A DNA stretch of 64,000 nt from Loxodes magnus (lineage: Eukaryota; Ciliophora; Karyorelictea; Loxodida; Loxodidae). The notes below the pieces were generated by a model. It was not told the DNA's origin. It saw nothing but the letters and a program-made list of their open reading frames with translations, and made no database searches. A program made the translations under genes and the position numbers. The DNA lies in contig CAMPDV010000240.1 in assembly GCA_946699065.1 (NCBI GenBank), positions 124,001 through 188,000 of the forward strand. The letters run 5' to 3'. Below are positions 26,201-38,566 of the stretch, one piece after another (the stretch's first letter is position 1; the number at the start of each line of letters is the position of its first letter).

Positions 26201-28989
26201 TTTACCCCTAATAATATTCATTATAAAACACTTGTATTATTCTAACAATTATTAAAAGTTATGCTTAAAATTCTAGCTTAAATTATTCTAAATTTTAAAT
26301 TTAAATTAATGAAGTTAAAGTTTAGAATTTAATCTAAATAAAATAAATAAAAATAAATTTTAAATAATAAGTTTAACTATTATTTAGTTATTATCTACTT
26401 TTAAATAGATATATCAAAGTTAAACATTTTAAAATCATAAATATATTTAGAACTAATTTCAAATTTCTAGTTAGCTTCATAATCATTTTTTCATAAAATT
26501 TAAGATAAAGTATAAATCTAATTTATTTTAGAATATATCAAAACTTTTTAGGTTAAATTTATATTCAGAAAGAATTTAAGTAAAGCTTTATTTTTTAATT
26601 TAAATTTCTTTATAATGGCCTTCAAATTTTAACTATTTAAGAATATCCAAAAAGTATTTTATACTAAAATATTAATTTATCATAAAAGATATTTTTAGTT
26701 ATGATTACAGAAATTAATAACTATATTTTTAATTTTATTTGTTTAACTAGTAGATATTTTATTATCTTAAAATTTAAATTTGATTCTTTAAATAAACTTA
26801 CATTAAAACTTAGCAAGGAGTTTAATAGCTATGAAGCAAACTGAAGATAAATATAACTTTATAATAAAGCTTGCTAATTAAAGTAGGTAATTTTATTAAT
26901 TATTAATTAATTAATTATTTTCACTAAAATTATTTAAATTTTCTTACTATATTTAATTATATAGCATATGCTTATTATTCTTTATTTATATTATATCAGG
27001 ATTTTAGTTAAATCTAGTTTAAAATATTATATTTTAATAGTATTCATAATCATATAATTATAAAAGTATTTATCATTCTCTTACTTAGCTTATTTAATAA
27101 CTAATAAAATATCTTAACTATTTTTAAAATTATTTAAATAAAGGGATTCAACTAAAACTATGTAAATTATTAATATTATATATAATTATGTATAATTATG
27201 ATAATTTAGGTTTAAAATACAAAGAATATAATATTTCACTGTAAGAACTATGATTAAATTAAAGATATAGATTATTGTATAAAGCTTAAAAAATAGAAAT
27301 ATCTAGCTAATTATATTTAATTATAAGAGAATAATAAAAACTACTAGCATTAATTTTATAAATTATATAGATATTAAATATCTATATACTTAAATTGCAA
27401 TAATTTAATTAATAGTTTCTATAAATAGATTTACATTTATTTGTATTATTTAAAAATTAAAATAATAAGCCTTACATTCCTTTAATCTAATTATTTAATT
27501 TTAATCATTTTTAATTTAATTTAAATAAATCTAAATTTAATTTTATAAAGTTAAACTAAAAAGTCTTTTATTTAATAGGAATTAGCAATAATTAAAAGAG
27601 CTATTATATAAATTAAATTATATTATATATAATTTAATTTATAGTTGTGTTTTCTATTATGCAACGCTTATATTTACTTAGAATATTCTATGCAAATAAA
27701 TAAAATAGCTTTTATATTTTAAATCAAAATTAGTTAATTAAAAAATAAAGTATTTAGTAACAAAATTATAGCATTTTCTTAATAAAATTAAAGTAGATAT
27801 TTAATTAGATTTATTATATATACTTGATCTCTTAATTTTATTTTTATTTGCCATTTATTTCAAAACAATAAACAAAATTATATAAATGATTTTATTTAGC
27901 TATATATTTAATTATGTATCTTAGTCAAAATTATAATGAAAGGGATTAAATTAAATAACTAAATTATGAAAACTATATAAAATTTTAATAAAATAATATA
28001 AATTAAAAATTCCTTAATAAGATATAAATATTAATATCTGCTAATATATTTATTTTAAATCATTTTTATTACTTTTTTTATTATAGTTTATATTTTTTTT
28101 ATTTTTTTTTTGCGTTTTTTAATAGAAAAAATTAGATAACAATTAAATTTTATATTATATACATTTTAATATGTACTTAAGACTTAAAATAAAATAAGGT
28201 TATTTATCTAAAAAATAATAAAAAATAAAATAGTTGCTACTATTGTAAGATTTAAAACATAGTTATATTTTATACAGAATTAAATAAATTTGATTATAAT
28301 CATCTACTGTTTAAGTGACTTAGCTAAATTAAATATTTATCTTGGTAAAATAATTTATTCGTAATTTAAGTAATATTATATATCTTACTTAGATTAGTCT
28401 ATAAAAATTATAAAATATCTAATAAAAAATAAAAGTTATTTAAGCTATAAGTATTAAGAACTTTAATTTTGAGATTTCTTTATACAATTTAAAATAAAGC
28501 AAATATAGCTTATGATATATATTTCTAGATAGATATTTTAGATTTAGCTTATATAAATTTAATATAAATATTTTATTTACTTATATCTTAATTAGTTAAA
28601 TACTACTATTATTAAATTTATATAAATTTAAAGTTATTAATTATATTTAGTATTATAATATCAAAATGTTTATTAATTTATCTTACATTTATTATAAATA
28701 GCGTGTTTTTAGAATATTACTGCTTTAACTTAGTTAAATAGTTAAAATTAAAAGAACTTATTAGCTTCTATTTTTAAGAGTGTAATGTAGTATGCTTTGC
28801 AGAGTTTATTAGATTAGCTATAAAAAAATTCTAAATAAGAGAAATATTAATTTATATAATATTTATATGTAGACATTTCTTTTATCTCATTAATTTACCT
28901 AATATAATATCGATAAATCTTAAGATTAAATTTACAGTTAAAGAAAATTTTATGGATAAAAAGTCAATAAATTTCTAAGAGATGTTTAA
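26201..28989. other. AT-rich part of the left arm, no gene
   Basis: Very AT-rich DNA that pairs with about 56.4-54.0 kb of the right arm and is also related, in direct orientation, to 34.1-36.7 kb. I read no protein in it. Conservation of non-coding sequence in three places is explained by shared descent of the repeat. Confidence 0.5.
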
Positions 28990-29340
28990 GTAGTTGCTTT
29001 GTGATGTGAACATGTACTATATTGAAGATAAATGATGATAAAAACTGAAAATAGCATTATTGTTATGTTTACTCCTGAACATCTTGTTAATTTATCTTTA
29101 TTTTTACCTATATAAATATTAAGCTTTATTTTCTTGAGGCAATTTATTTGTAAAGTTATTACCTCTGAATGATCCTTAAAAATGCAGACATAATCTAATT
29201 TATATGTGAGATAGATATTCTCTTAAAGTAATTTACCCAGGCTATGATAGTAATTATGAACCCAGTTGCTATAATTAACTCATACATTTAAAATAGAAAG
29301 GAAAGAATAAAGTAAGTTCTGCAAAAAAAATAAGAGAAAC
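28990..29340 (-). pseudogene. Arm-encoded unit Z, left copy
   Basis: The minus strand matches the plus-strand unit at 53,330-53,760 (for example 'cctgggtaaattactttaag' against 'cctggataaattactttaga'). Only short protein pieces survive on this side. The product is not recognised. Confidence 0.35.
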
Positions 29341-30059
29341 ATATGCAGCGGAAATTTTCTTGATAACTAGTTATATCAAGTACTCAATAATATTTTTAAA
29401 CCTCCTGCTAAGGAAGCTCTTTTTTATGTTAAAAAGCTAAAAATAAAGAGAGTCAAAAGAGAAAGTACTTAAGAAGCTTACTGAAAAGAATACAGCTGCA
29501 AAATTATTAAAATAGCTAGATTTTTAAATCCCTCTAAAGTTTATAAAACGCTTTAGTTTATTCTTACATGATTACTCATCAATTCAATGCTTGTTTTCTT
29601 GGTTTGTAGCTTAAACTATAATATCAACCAATGTTCAACATAACTTCAATCTATTTTTCATGTATCTTACCATTACTAATATAAAATTTTTATTTTAAAA
29701 TAATTTCCTAATTATTATTACAAACTGACTGAAAAAAGTTGATGGTTTTTTAATGCTTGAAAGGAAAGATAGATTTCTATGCCCTTAAGAGATAACGATG
29801 CTTCATAATTATAAAATTGAGTATAAAAGATGCTATTAAAGTATCTATTAAGAAACTATAATTCTCTCATGAGAGATATAATATTTGCTCCATGAGAATT
29901 TAAAATAAAAGAGGTGAATCCATGCCAAACCAAAATATTTGAGGAACTATAAAGTGTTTTTATGCTTAATTGTTAAGAAATAAAAAGGATTATTAATAAT
30001 TAAATTAGTGATAACCTAATTAATAACTAAAATTCTTTATATTACTATTCTAGTTCATG

Positions 30060-31230
30060 GGCTTATCTTCTCTATTTCCTGATTATGGTTTAGAACTGAG
30101 TAAGCATCAATAAAATTAGCATTTCCATTTTTTCATGAAAGGCATTTAAAAACTAACCTTTATCATTAGCTTTACAATTTCTCGACATTTATCTTCTACT
30201 TTTAATTTCTGCTATTGGTAAGTTAGAAACAATAAAAGATAAAATTAATTCTAATATCCTTCCGTTTATTTTTTCATAAGAAAGTTTCTTTATCAATGTA
30301 AAAAGAAATACTTTCTAATTATTTTTTCCGGATCTTTTATTAAAAAATCATAAGAAGTCTTGAAAGTGGTTATTTTATTTTTTTCTCTAGTTTTAGAAAT
30401 TTATGAAGTAACGCATTAGAAAGTAAGATAGCAGAAATTTCAAAAACATTCCAATTTTTATCCAATTTATCCTGATATAGATTTCGTAACTTTTTCTGGT
30501 TCATGTTTAGGACGAAATACTACTTAATTAACTGTAAATTAATTTACTTTTATATAATAAAATCCAACAGATACTATGTTTTCTGTTTTTCCTTCTACTT
30601 GTCATTTTCCTAAATATGATATACCAGGTATTATCACATATTTCTATTCCTTTACTATCTATATTTTATTTTAAACTTTTTTTTGTATATTCAACTACTC
30701 GAAAGTTGGAATCATAACTTTGAAAGCATTAAAAATGTGATTATAGAGATTTTTATTATTTTTCTTAACTAAATTTCTCATTTCTTCTCCTATTTTAATA
30801 TTTTAATTCACTTCTATGAAAATATCTAATGGAAACCAAGCATATTTTGATAATTCTTTTTAAAGCGAAATGTATCCTATAAACTTTTCGTGAATATGGT
30901 TTTCTTGTTGTTTTTTTGGACGGAGAAATAAAGAAATAGTTTGGGTTTAGATAATGATCTATGATATCTAAGACGGGTTTACTTTTATACTAATAATTAA
31001 TTTTTTATCCTAATTACTTTAACTCTTATTCTAAAATTAACTTTATTTTCTCATCTATAGCATTTTTTATAATAAAATGGATAAATCAATTAACTACTTT
31101 CTCCATCTCCTCATCTTACATGCTTATCTATTCCAATTTTGGTAAAAATTCCATCTGATCAATCTTTCTCATATACTTTTCTTATTACTCATAACTTTCT
31201 ATTTTTTATTTCTCTATATATCTTATAAAA
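30060..31230 (-). pseudogene. DUF4246-like protein, left arm copy
   Basis: In one phase the minus strand reads MEKVVNWFIHFIIKNAIDEK and then QYKSKPVLDIIDHYLNPNYF. This fits the N-terminal part of DUF4246, where an S-x-V-D-D-V-V-D-P-x-L-Y-P segment is typical. Further on, near 30.55 kb, is GKWQVEGKTENIVSVGFYYI, the family's G-W-H-V-E-G...IVA.G.YY signature, with the Trp written TGA and the His replaced by Gln. The two parts are in different phases, so there is at least one indel. DUF4246 proteins are thought to be related to 2-oxoglutarate/Fe(II) oxygenases, so loss of the signature His would impair metal binding. The homologous unit in the right arm (51.4-52.6 kb) is also damaged. A gag-only retroelement sits just upstream of the predicted start. 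Confidence 0.6.
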
Positions 31231-31302
31231 GAAGACCTTCTTCCTACTTTATGATTATTTTACAAATTTCGAATTGGTTACTTTGACTATTTTTTCCAAA
31301 TG

Positions 31303-31321
31303 TTATATTAAAATTATAATA
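31303..31321 (+). repeat. Target-site duplication, left copy
   Basis: ttatattaaaattataata is repeated perfectly at 32,154-32,172. These are the flanks of gag-only retroelement copy 2. Confidence 0.9.
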
Positions 31322-32153
31322 ATAATAATAATATACTTAAAGTTAGTAGAGTTTTGCATTCTCTGGAATTGCAACCAGTTCCTGCGGACAGTTTTTTTAA
31401 CGTGGGTGTGATCCACGACCTTTTTATTAAGTGGAAGGTTACCACTGTAACCGTTCAAGTGGTCTTGCAAAAAGCTTTTATTTGTAGATCCCTGTTGGAG
31501 TTATTCATAGTTTATTGAGTTGTCTCCATGTTCTTTTCTGCTCTTATTCGTTTATTTTCTTTCATTATCAACAGTTTTTTAAAATATGTTGATTTGATTT
31601 GCAACATCAACAAAGTTTTTATTATTGTCTTTATTTCGTTCTTTTTTATGATAATTTATTTTCTATATTTTCTAATCTTTTAATGAAATTTGTAGCAATC
31701 ATTTCTTTTTCTGGATTCAATTCTGTTTTTAATTCTATTGGTATTTTTTCTATTTCCATTTTTGTGTCGTATTTAAAATTTTATTATGATTAAGTTCAGA
31801 GTTATTCTTCCGTTATTAATTTGCTACAAATAAGTTATCTTCTAAGTATTAGTAATTCGTTGTTCTAATCTTCTATGTTACTCATTAGTTCCCGTATTTT
31901 TTCGCCTAAGTTGTAAGTTGTTTCTTCATAATTTGAGATTACTTTTTACATTTGGTCTAATTAAATTTAAAGTTTTTGATTAGTTTCGTTTTTAGGTTAA
32001 CTTATCTCTATTTATCCTACCATAACTTTACCTTCTGAAGAAGAGCTTGACTCCTCCTATTGCTATTATTTTTTCTAAATTTCTTTTGCCGCTTTTCTCT
32101 TTAGGTTTCTAAGTTAATTTTTTGAGAGTCGAAGAGATTAATCCATTTTTTTT
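31322..32153 (-). mobile_element. Gag-only non-LTR retroelement, copy 2
   Basis: An 832-bp minus-strand insertion bounded by perfect 19-bp direct repeats and absent from the matching place in the right arm (about 51.33 kb). On its own strand it opens with an A-run directly before ATGG, as in copy 1, and ends in a TATTATTATT-type tail. It contains one ORF1 and no ORF2. It lies immediately upstream of the left DUF4246-like unit, probably in its 5' region. Confidence 0.85.
31330..32146 (-). pseudogene. Gag-like ORF1 with CCHC zinc knuckle, copy 2
   Basis: Starts at 32,144-32,146 with MDQSLRLSKNQLRN. An acidic Ser-rich block (QQQQEESSSSSEG, about residues 28-41) is followed by a coiled coil (about 55-110; LDQMQKVISNYEETT) and a second helical region (FIKRLENIENKLSQ). 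The knuckle, encoded at 31,571-31,612, residues about 179-192, has CX2CX4HX4C spacing with CCKSNQHILKNC as its core; one X of the first CX2C is TGA. After it TPTGIYKQK parallels PSGGQIYKPK of copy 1. In-frame TGAs occur after EEQL, in the knuckle and just after it. The knuckle is in the same phase as the start codon, so no net frameshift has occurred over 178 codons. Sequence identity to copy 1 is low, so these are distinct subfamilies. Confidence 0.75.
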
Positions 32154-32172
32154 TTATATTAAAATTATAATA
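32154..32172 (+). repeat. Target-site duplication, right copy
   Basis: Perfect 19-bp copy of 31,303-31,321. Confidence 0.9.
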
Positions 32173-32480
32173 TTCCATAAATGTCTATTTTCAAATATTG
32201 GTGTGATGTTTATTATATTTTTAGAAATATAAATTTTAATGTTTAAAGATGAAGAAATAATTAAGCTATTATTGAAATTAAAGCATATAAACGAAGATAA
32301 TCTTCATTTGTATTTTTGATATAAGATACTAATTTCTCCACTACAATTGCTCTACATGTTGCTCCTTTTATGTAATGTTCTTGCTTTTTTATCTTATTTT
32401 TTTTTATTAATAAATTGTTTATAACACACTAAGTACTTCTATATTTTGATGGTGGCTAAGACATTTAAAAATTTAAATTG

Positions 32481-33379
32481 AAAATATGATTTAAATAGAA
32501 GTTTCTTCCTCCAGTAGTTTAATGAAGAGAGTCTAGAGGGGCTTTATGATATAAATTTTTGAAATTAAAACTTAAAGAAAACTGAGAAAAGCAAGATAAA
32601 AACAAGTTTCAGTACTAAAATGCAAGAATAAATAAGAATTATTACACATATTTCTCAAGAATTAGTTTAATCCCTTTAAATTAGCTATTAGTCTCATATT
32701 ATAACAAGCTACTTTTCTTATTTTGTTTCCATAGTTTCCTCACTATCATAATTTGATGAATATTCAGACAAGCTAAGTTGGAGATGTTGGAATTTTCTTT
32801 TATTAGATATTTAATAAGGTAGATTTAACTGAACAAGCTTATGATTAAATGTTAAAATAAGATTAATTTAGAAAGGAATAAAGCTATTCCGTTATTATAT
32901 AAGCTTTATGTGGAGTAATTTGCAAAAAAAGAAGGATAAATTAATATTTATTGAAATGAAAGAAGCTAGAGATAATAAGAAATTAAAACTGAGTTCAGCT
33001 AAAGCTCGGAGGATTCATACCCTAATCAATTAAATGAAAATCAGCAAGTAAAATCATAAAAATAAAAAATAACATAAGAATGATAATCACTATAAGTTAA
33101 TTTAGATTCTAGCAATAAGAATATTATGTTTCAAGTTTAATCTAATAGGAAAGTTTTAAAGATTACGAATTATTTGGATATATTATTGATTTTATCATTA
33201 AATGAAGATCTCAAAATCAAAAGACAAAGAAAAAGAATATAATTTTCAAATAATTTAATTTAATTCAAATATACTTTAAATTTAAAATAAATTGACCATA
33301 AACACTAAGCTTTCAACAGTGAAAGTATTTTACTATCTTTCTTGTGAGGATAACTAAGCCATCATCCAAGAAATCTCAG
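32481..33379. other. Junction region between left arm and central repeat copy
   Basis: About 0.9 kb without a readable gene. Similarity to the right arm fades here, making this the inner limit of the left arm as far as I can follow it by eye. Confidence 0.35.
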
Positions 33380-34110
33380 TCCTGAAGTTTAACAAGCATG
33401 CTAATTGAACCAGTCAAAAAATTAGGCTAGAAAAAATTTCTTTATTAGAAGCAAACTCTGTCTAATTAGTTTTAAGATAAATATAATTAACAGCTCTTTA
33501 GACTCTTACATTTCAAGACCTAAGATAGCTTCTTTTAAATAAGGATATATTTTTTAAATTGAGCTAAACATAATTCCTTTAGATTATCCATCTTCTTCTA
33601 GGTTATTATATTAGTAAATAAATTTTTGATTAGTTCCCCAATTCTGTTCTGACACAATAATCTTAGTGTTGCTTGTCATATAACTAGATGATTTCACTTT
33701 TTTTCTATTCTGTTTTTAATAATTAATTGCAATTTAATTAAAGCACTATAAAAACTTCAGTTTAGTCTTTTTAAACGGTTTGTGCAAGATTCTTCCAATA
33801 CTCTTAAGGAAATTAATTAACTAAATAAGCAGCTTATATTCATAGGAGATTTTCTTTTTTAAACATTCCTTAAATATTTGCCTAATATTAAGAAGGGGCT
33901 TCTTCTATTAACTTAACTAAATTATATACTTTAGCAGATCTTAGATATTTTAAAAAGTATTCCATGCTATAGGAGGCGTGGTCATATTGCAAATTTCTTC
34001 GATAGAAAAAGCAGAATTTCCAAGAAATAATCAGATTAAATTAAACAAATGTACAATTATCTAGATAATCCAAATTTATAAAGTCATCTTCTTCAGTTAT
34101 TTAACAACAG
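33380..34110 (-). pseudogene. Arm-encoded unit Y, central copy
   Basis: The clearest copy of unit Y. The minus strand reads EDDFINLDYLDNCTFVQFNL, ISWKFCFFYRRNLQYDHASY and EYFLKYLRSAKVYNLVKLIE in one phase. A later part is in another phase and contains KIIVSEQNWGTNQKFIYQY and LEEDGQSKGIMFSSIQKIYP. A long Gln-containing protein of at least 200 residues is implied. The Cys/Trp/Cys/Arg-Arg pattern near the start hints at a small metal-binding module. The family is not recognised; a DDE-type transposase was considered but no catalytic acidic motif could be placed. Confidence 0.45.
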
Positions 34111-36700
34111 ACAGCACTTTTAGTTCTAATAATTAATTTAAGTTAAGCTTAAAATTTCTACCTTAAATAACCAAATTTAAATTATGAAGTTAAAGTTTGA
34201 AACTAGGATTAAATTGAATAAATGTAGACAAATTTAAAAAGTTAACTATTTATTATTTTAAGTTATATCTACTTTTAAGTAGAGATATAATTTAATATTT
34301 TTAAAACTTTAAATTGTATATACCAATATATTAATTTTCTTAAAGGCTATTAATAATTTTTACCTATAAAAATGAAGAAAAGTATAAAACTAATTTATTT
34401 TGATATAAAGCATATCAAATATTTATGTTTAAATTTTTTTTTCTTAACAAATTAAAGTAAATTTTAGGTTAGTTTTGGTTAAATTTCGTCATAATAAACT
34501 TAGATATTAGCAAATTAAAAATATCTAGAAATTATTTTATACTAAAATACTAAATTTTCTTATAAAAGATATTTATATGCTAGCTATTATTATTTTATAT
34601 AAAAAACATAATTTTAATTCTATCTGTCTAACTAATAAAAATTAAATCTCTTAAAATTAAACTTAGAATATCTTTAGCTTTTATTTATTTTACTTTAAAT
34701 AGCTTACATTATTATTAGTCAGATTAATAAATAGGAACCATAAATGAAGATGAAATCATTATATTATAAATTTAGGGATAAAAATTAAAATTTTAATTAA
34801 ATAATAAATAAAATTTACTAAAATTACTAGTTTATTTACCTTTTTAGGTTATGATTATTTGTATTTATTTATATTATTTTATTAGTTTAACTTTAATTTT
34901 GCTTTAAAAGCTTTCATAGTCATAAAAATTTAAATTGTATTATAGCTTTCTCACATAGATGATTGAATAGATAATAAATATCTTAGTTCTAGTTAATTAT
35001 TAAATTATATAAATTAAATTTAAATTATTAAAATTCATAATCTTCAGTATAATTAAGAAAATTTAGGTCTAAAATTTATTAAATTAAATTTAACTTTAAA
35101 GAACTATCATTAGGTTAAAACCATATTAAAGTATAAAGCTTCAAATTAAATAAGCATATTTATATTAAATTTAATGAGAAAGAAGAATAAACATTATTAT
35201 ATTTAGATAAATTAATAAAAATCTAAATATCTTTATCATCTATTTTAATTAATTTAAAAATAGTGTCTAGATAGAAATTTGTCTATTTATTTGTATTATT
35301 TGCAAATTAAAAATGAGAAGTATTGCATTCCTTTAGTCTAATTATTAAATTTTAAGATTTTTTTAATTTTATTTTAATAAATCAAATTATTTTGGTAAAA
35401 TTAAGCTTTAAAGCTATTATTCAATAGTGATTCACAATAATTAAAGGAGTTGAGAAAATATAATAAAGTATTAAGAATTGAATTTAAAATTAGCTTTACT
35501 CTCTTACTTAATATTCATATTTACTTAGAAAATTTATTTCAAATAAATAAAATAAAATAAAAATATACTTTTGTAAAAATTAAGTCTTTAAACAAAATTA
35601 TAGCATTTTCTTAATTAAATAAAGTGAAACATTTTAATAGATTTATTATATATACTTTATAATTAAAATTTGTTTTAGTTAGGTATTTATTTAGAAATAA
35701 TAATAAGGCTCTACAAATATCTTTATTAAAGCTATATATTTAATTATGTATTTTTTTACAACTTTAACTATAAAGGCTAGATAATAACTTAATAAAGAAA
35801 ATCACACAAAGTTTTAGCAAAACTTAAATGAAATAAAAAATCTTAAATAAGATATAAATATAAATGATTTTCATACAATTACTATAAATCATTTTTATAG
35901 CTTTTTTATTTTAGTTTTTATCTATCTCTGATTATTTTTTTGATTTTTCAAGAAAAAATTGAAGAAACGTTAAGATTTATTTTATTTACACTTTAATATG
36001 GTTCTAAGACTTAAAAGCTAATATTAGCTTATTTATTTAAAAAAGGAATAAAAGAATATAATTTTTTAATTTATTTTTTATTATGTAATAAACAATTAAA
36101 TATCTTAAGATAAAAAAAGTGGTAAAGTAACTAAGTTAGTTTAAATTTATTTATAGATAAAAAATAATTTAATTTTAGATTTAAATAAAGCTATATGTAT
36201 TACTAAGATTAACTATGAATAATTCATTCATATCTAATAATAAAAGTAAGCTATTAATGCTATAAATAAACTTTTTATATTTAATTCTATTTCATTATTT
36301 TAATAAATTACTCTTTAAAATTATTTTTATAATTCCTAAAAATTATTAACTTAAAATAAATATTTTTAACTATATTAAAAATTTAATATCTAGTTCTTTA
36401 AAGCAAGATTATGATATTTTTTATATTCTAATATTTATTGTAAGCTTAAATAGATATTTTATAATCTATTTACTTATTTCTTTGTTGGTTTGCTATTTCT
36501 CTTATCTATTTAATTCCCTAATTAAAAGAATATTAATATGATAAAAAGTCTAAATGTTCTATTAATTAATTTAAGTGTTTATTATAAATTTTATAGTTTA
36601 ATATTTCTATTTAACTTAGTTAAATAACTAAATACTAATTTATTTATTAGCTTTTAAAATTCAGAATGTAATGTAGTTTGTTTAGTGATGTATATTAAAC
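33400..36700 (+). repeat. Third, direct copy of part of the arm
   Basis: This segment repeats about 25.6-28.9 kb in direct orientation and about 57.2-54.0 kb in inverse orientation. Examples: 'aggaaattaatt' with 'ttaaac' and 'gaggcgt' blocks at 33.8-34.0 kb and 25.9-26.1 kb; 'gacagcacttttag' at 34,110 and its complement at 56,512; 'ttgtattatttgcaaattaa' at 35.3 kb and its relative at 27.45 kb. It contains the central unit Y. Its position just inside the left arm suggests a nested or duplicated element end. Confidence 0.6.
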
Positions 36701-36904
36701 CTTAAGATAAATCTAAAACGACAAAATTTAAATTTATATAAATATTAAAATTTCTCATAGTTAACTTTCTCTTTAGCTTCTGCCAGAAATAAGTTAGAAG
36801 AAATAAAAGAAAATATTAATTTTGCTACGTATCTGTTTAACTTTATTCAGAGTAAATTATAAGAGATTAAATATATAATAAATATAATTTTTAATTTATA
36901 ATGT

Positions 36905-37545
36905 TTAGCTTTTCTTTAAGTAAGCAATCTAATTTTTATCTAAACAGGTTGATTTTTTATTTATGATGATGGATAAAATTATATAGTTTTAGTTGGAATA
37001 TATAAACAAATAAGGAATAAAGCAATAAATAAAATAATACAGTTAAAGGTAGTTTATAAAGTTTTATTAGATCCATAAAGAGAAATGATAAGGATAGCTA
37101 TAATATTCATTTTGCTACTAAAATTATGAATCATAAATTATTTATTTAAAATATTAACTTTTCATAATATTCTTATATTAAGAATTGCTTAAAATCCTTT
37201 CTCAGCTATATTAGCAAAGAATTTATCATCTAAATTAGAAAAGAGATTATTAGGCTTAATATATGGTAAGAATTAATTTTATGATGAAACTTAGCATTAG
37301 AATTTTAGATATAAGAGTGGACTTAAATATGAAGAATAAAGTTTTAAAGAAATAATGCAAGATTAGGATGTTTGTTAGAAAGCTTATGTAAGAATATATT
37401 AAGAAGAAACTTTTAATTATTATAGAAATGAATATTAAGACTTAATTTAAAAAACTTAGATTAGCATAAAGGACAAGGAGAACTTCACAATGTTTATTTC
37501 CTGCATCAATCCTCAATAAATTGATTTTAGCATTTAAAAACTTAC
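36905..37545 (+). pseudogene. Possible J-domain protein remnant
   Basis: One phase contains VVYKVLLDPQR, resembling the end of a J domain (AYEVLSDPxxR), with NDKDSYNIHF following in the next phase. The HPD tripeptide is not seen. From about 37,235 onward a single phase reads well for about 95 codons: LLGLIYGKNQFYDETQHQNF, YKSGLKYEEQSFKEIMQDQD and YQEETFNYYRNEYQDLIQKT. The second part is convincing as coding sequence. The J-domain assignment is weak and rests on one helix-like motif. At least one frame change separates the two parts. The unit sits just beyond the inner end of the central repeat copy. Confidence 0.35.
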
Positions 37546-37759
37546 CAAAGTAACTTTAATTTGTGCTGTTATATTTTTTTAATTAAAGCTAAGGTAGCTT
37601 ATTTATTGCTAACTAATAATGAAATATAAATATATTATAATAATAAATTTTAATAATTTTTATTGTTATAAGCTTCCTAATTATATCAAATTCTTCATTT
37701 TATTTAGTTTATAAATTACTTCTTTCTTTTATCATCTTAATATTTCTTCTTTTTACTAT

Positions 37760-38566
37760 TCATCTTTAAATCTCAAGTTTCTTTTTCTTCCTATTTTTAT
37801 AAGTCTTTTATAAAAAATTTAAGTTCATTTTCTTAATAATGTTTAGTGAAAATTTTTGATTGTAAGAACTATTTCTGTTTCTTGATTAGAAGTAATTGTG
37901 AATTTAAATAGATTTTGTCATAAATTAGTAATCTTCACTAGCTTTTCCTGAAATTGATCTGGAAATTTTTAAGTTAATTCAAAATAGTTCATGTATTCGA
38001 AAATAATTCGAAACGTTTCTTTACCACTATTTATATAATGCTAGCTATAATAATGATATAAATGTAAAGCATATTGAAAATTATAGTTATGAATATGCAC
38101 TTAAGGATGATATTTTTTTCTTATATTCTTTTTTAATTTTAGTGTAGCTATTTCTGGACTATTCAAAAGCCATTAAGATTTATTTGGATATTTGTATACT
38201 GTCTATGTCTTTATAAAGTGAAGTCTTTTCTTTAAAAAATTTTGTTCTAATTTTTTCTTTAATAAAGCTCTCAATATTAGATTAAATTGAAAAACTGAGT
38301 TGATTGTTTCTTATTTATTCCATTAAACAATTTATTTTAATAAAAAGATGAAAATTTTTAGTTCAATTCTAAACAAATAGAATTCCTATATCAGATTCGT
38401 GATAATAGTATCTTTCTTTATTTAATGTAGAAACTGAAAATGTTTTTTTCATATGTCCAAATGAAGCCAACCGAACTTTATGCAACAAAATTAATCAAAA
38501 ATAAACTCTTATATCAATTTAAACTACTCTTGTATTATTCTTCTTCATGCTATATATTCCTTTCAT
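37760..38566 (-). CDS. Hypothetical protein, 268 residues
   Basis: The minus strand frame opens MKGIYSMKKNNTRVVQIDI and runs in one phase to a TGA at 37,760-37,762, after KKKKLEIQR. I do not recognise a family. Visible features are a hydrophobic segment near residues 22-30, a Lys-rich helical middle (FIKEKIRTKFFKEKTSLYKD, then YTKIKKEYKKK), a strongly hydrophobic stretch at about 155-175 (FSICFTFISLLQLALY) and a basic C-terminus. It may be a membrane protein. Glutamine is mostly TAA/TAG. Three internal TGAs (first at 38,495-38,497, residue 24) fall in YF-LIL, QN-TKN and LF-INL contexts where Trp is natural; one TGG also occurs. Start and stop are in phase over 269 codons. It is the most downstream of three same-strand genes. 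Confidence 0.5.

Larger units (their letters stand above)
18371..32480 (+). repeat. Left inverted-repeat arm
   Basis: Pairs with 61,907-50,990. Matching checkpoints, left with right: 18,371-18,600 with 61,907-61,690; 20,100-20,560 with 60,250-59,760; 22,806-23,660 with 59,270-58,430; 24,640-25,000 with 58,140-57,800; 26,000-26,300 with 56,560-56,400; the DUF4246-like unit near 30-31.2 kb with 51.4-52.6 kb; 32,170-32,450 with 51,330-51,000. Three retroelement insertions (about 1.76, 0.93 and 0.83 kb) explain why this arm is longer. Outside the coding units it is extremely AT-rich and shows no gene; 18.4-21.0 kb in particular is empty. Confidence 0.8.
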
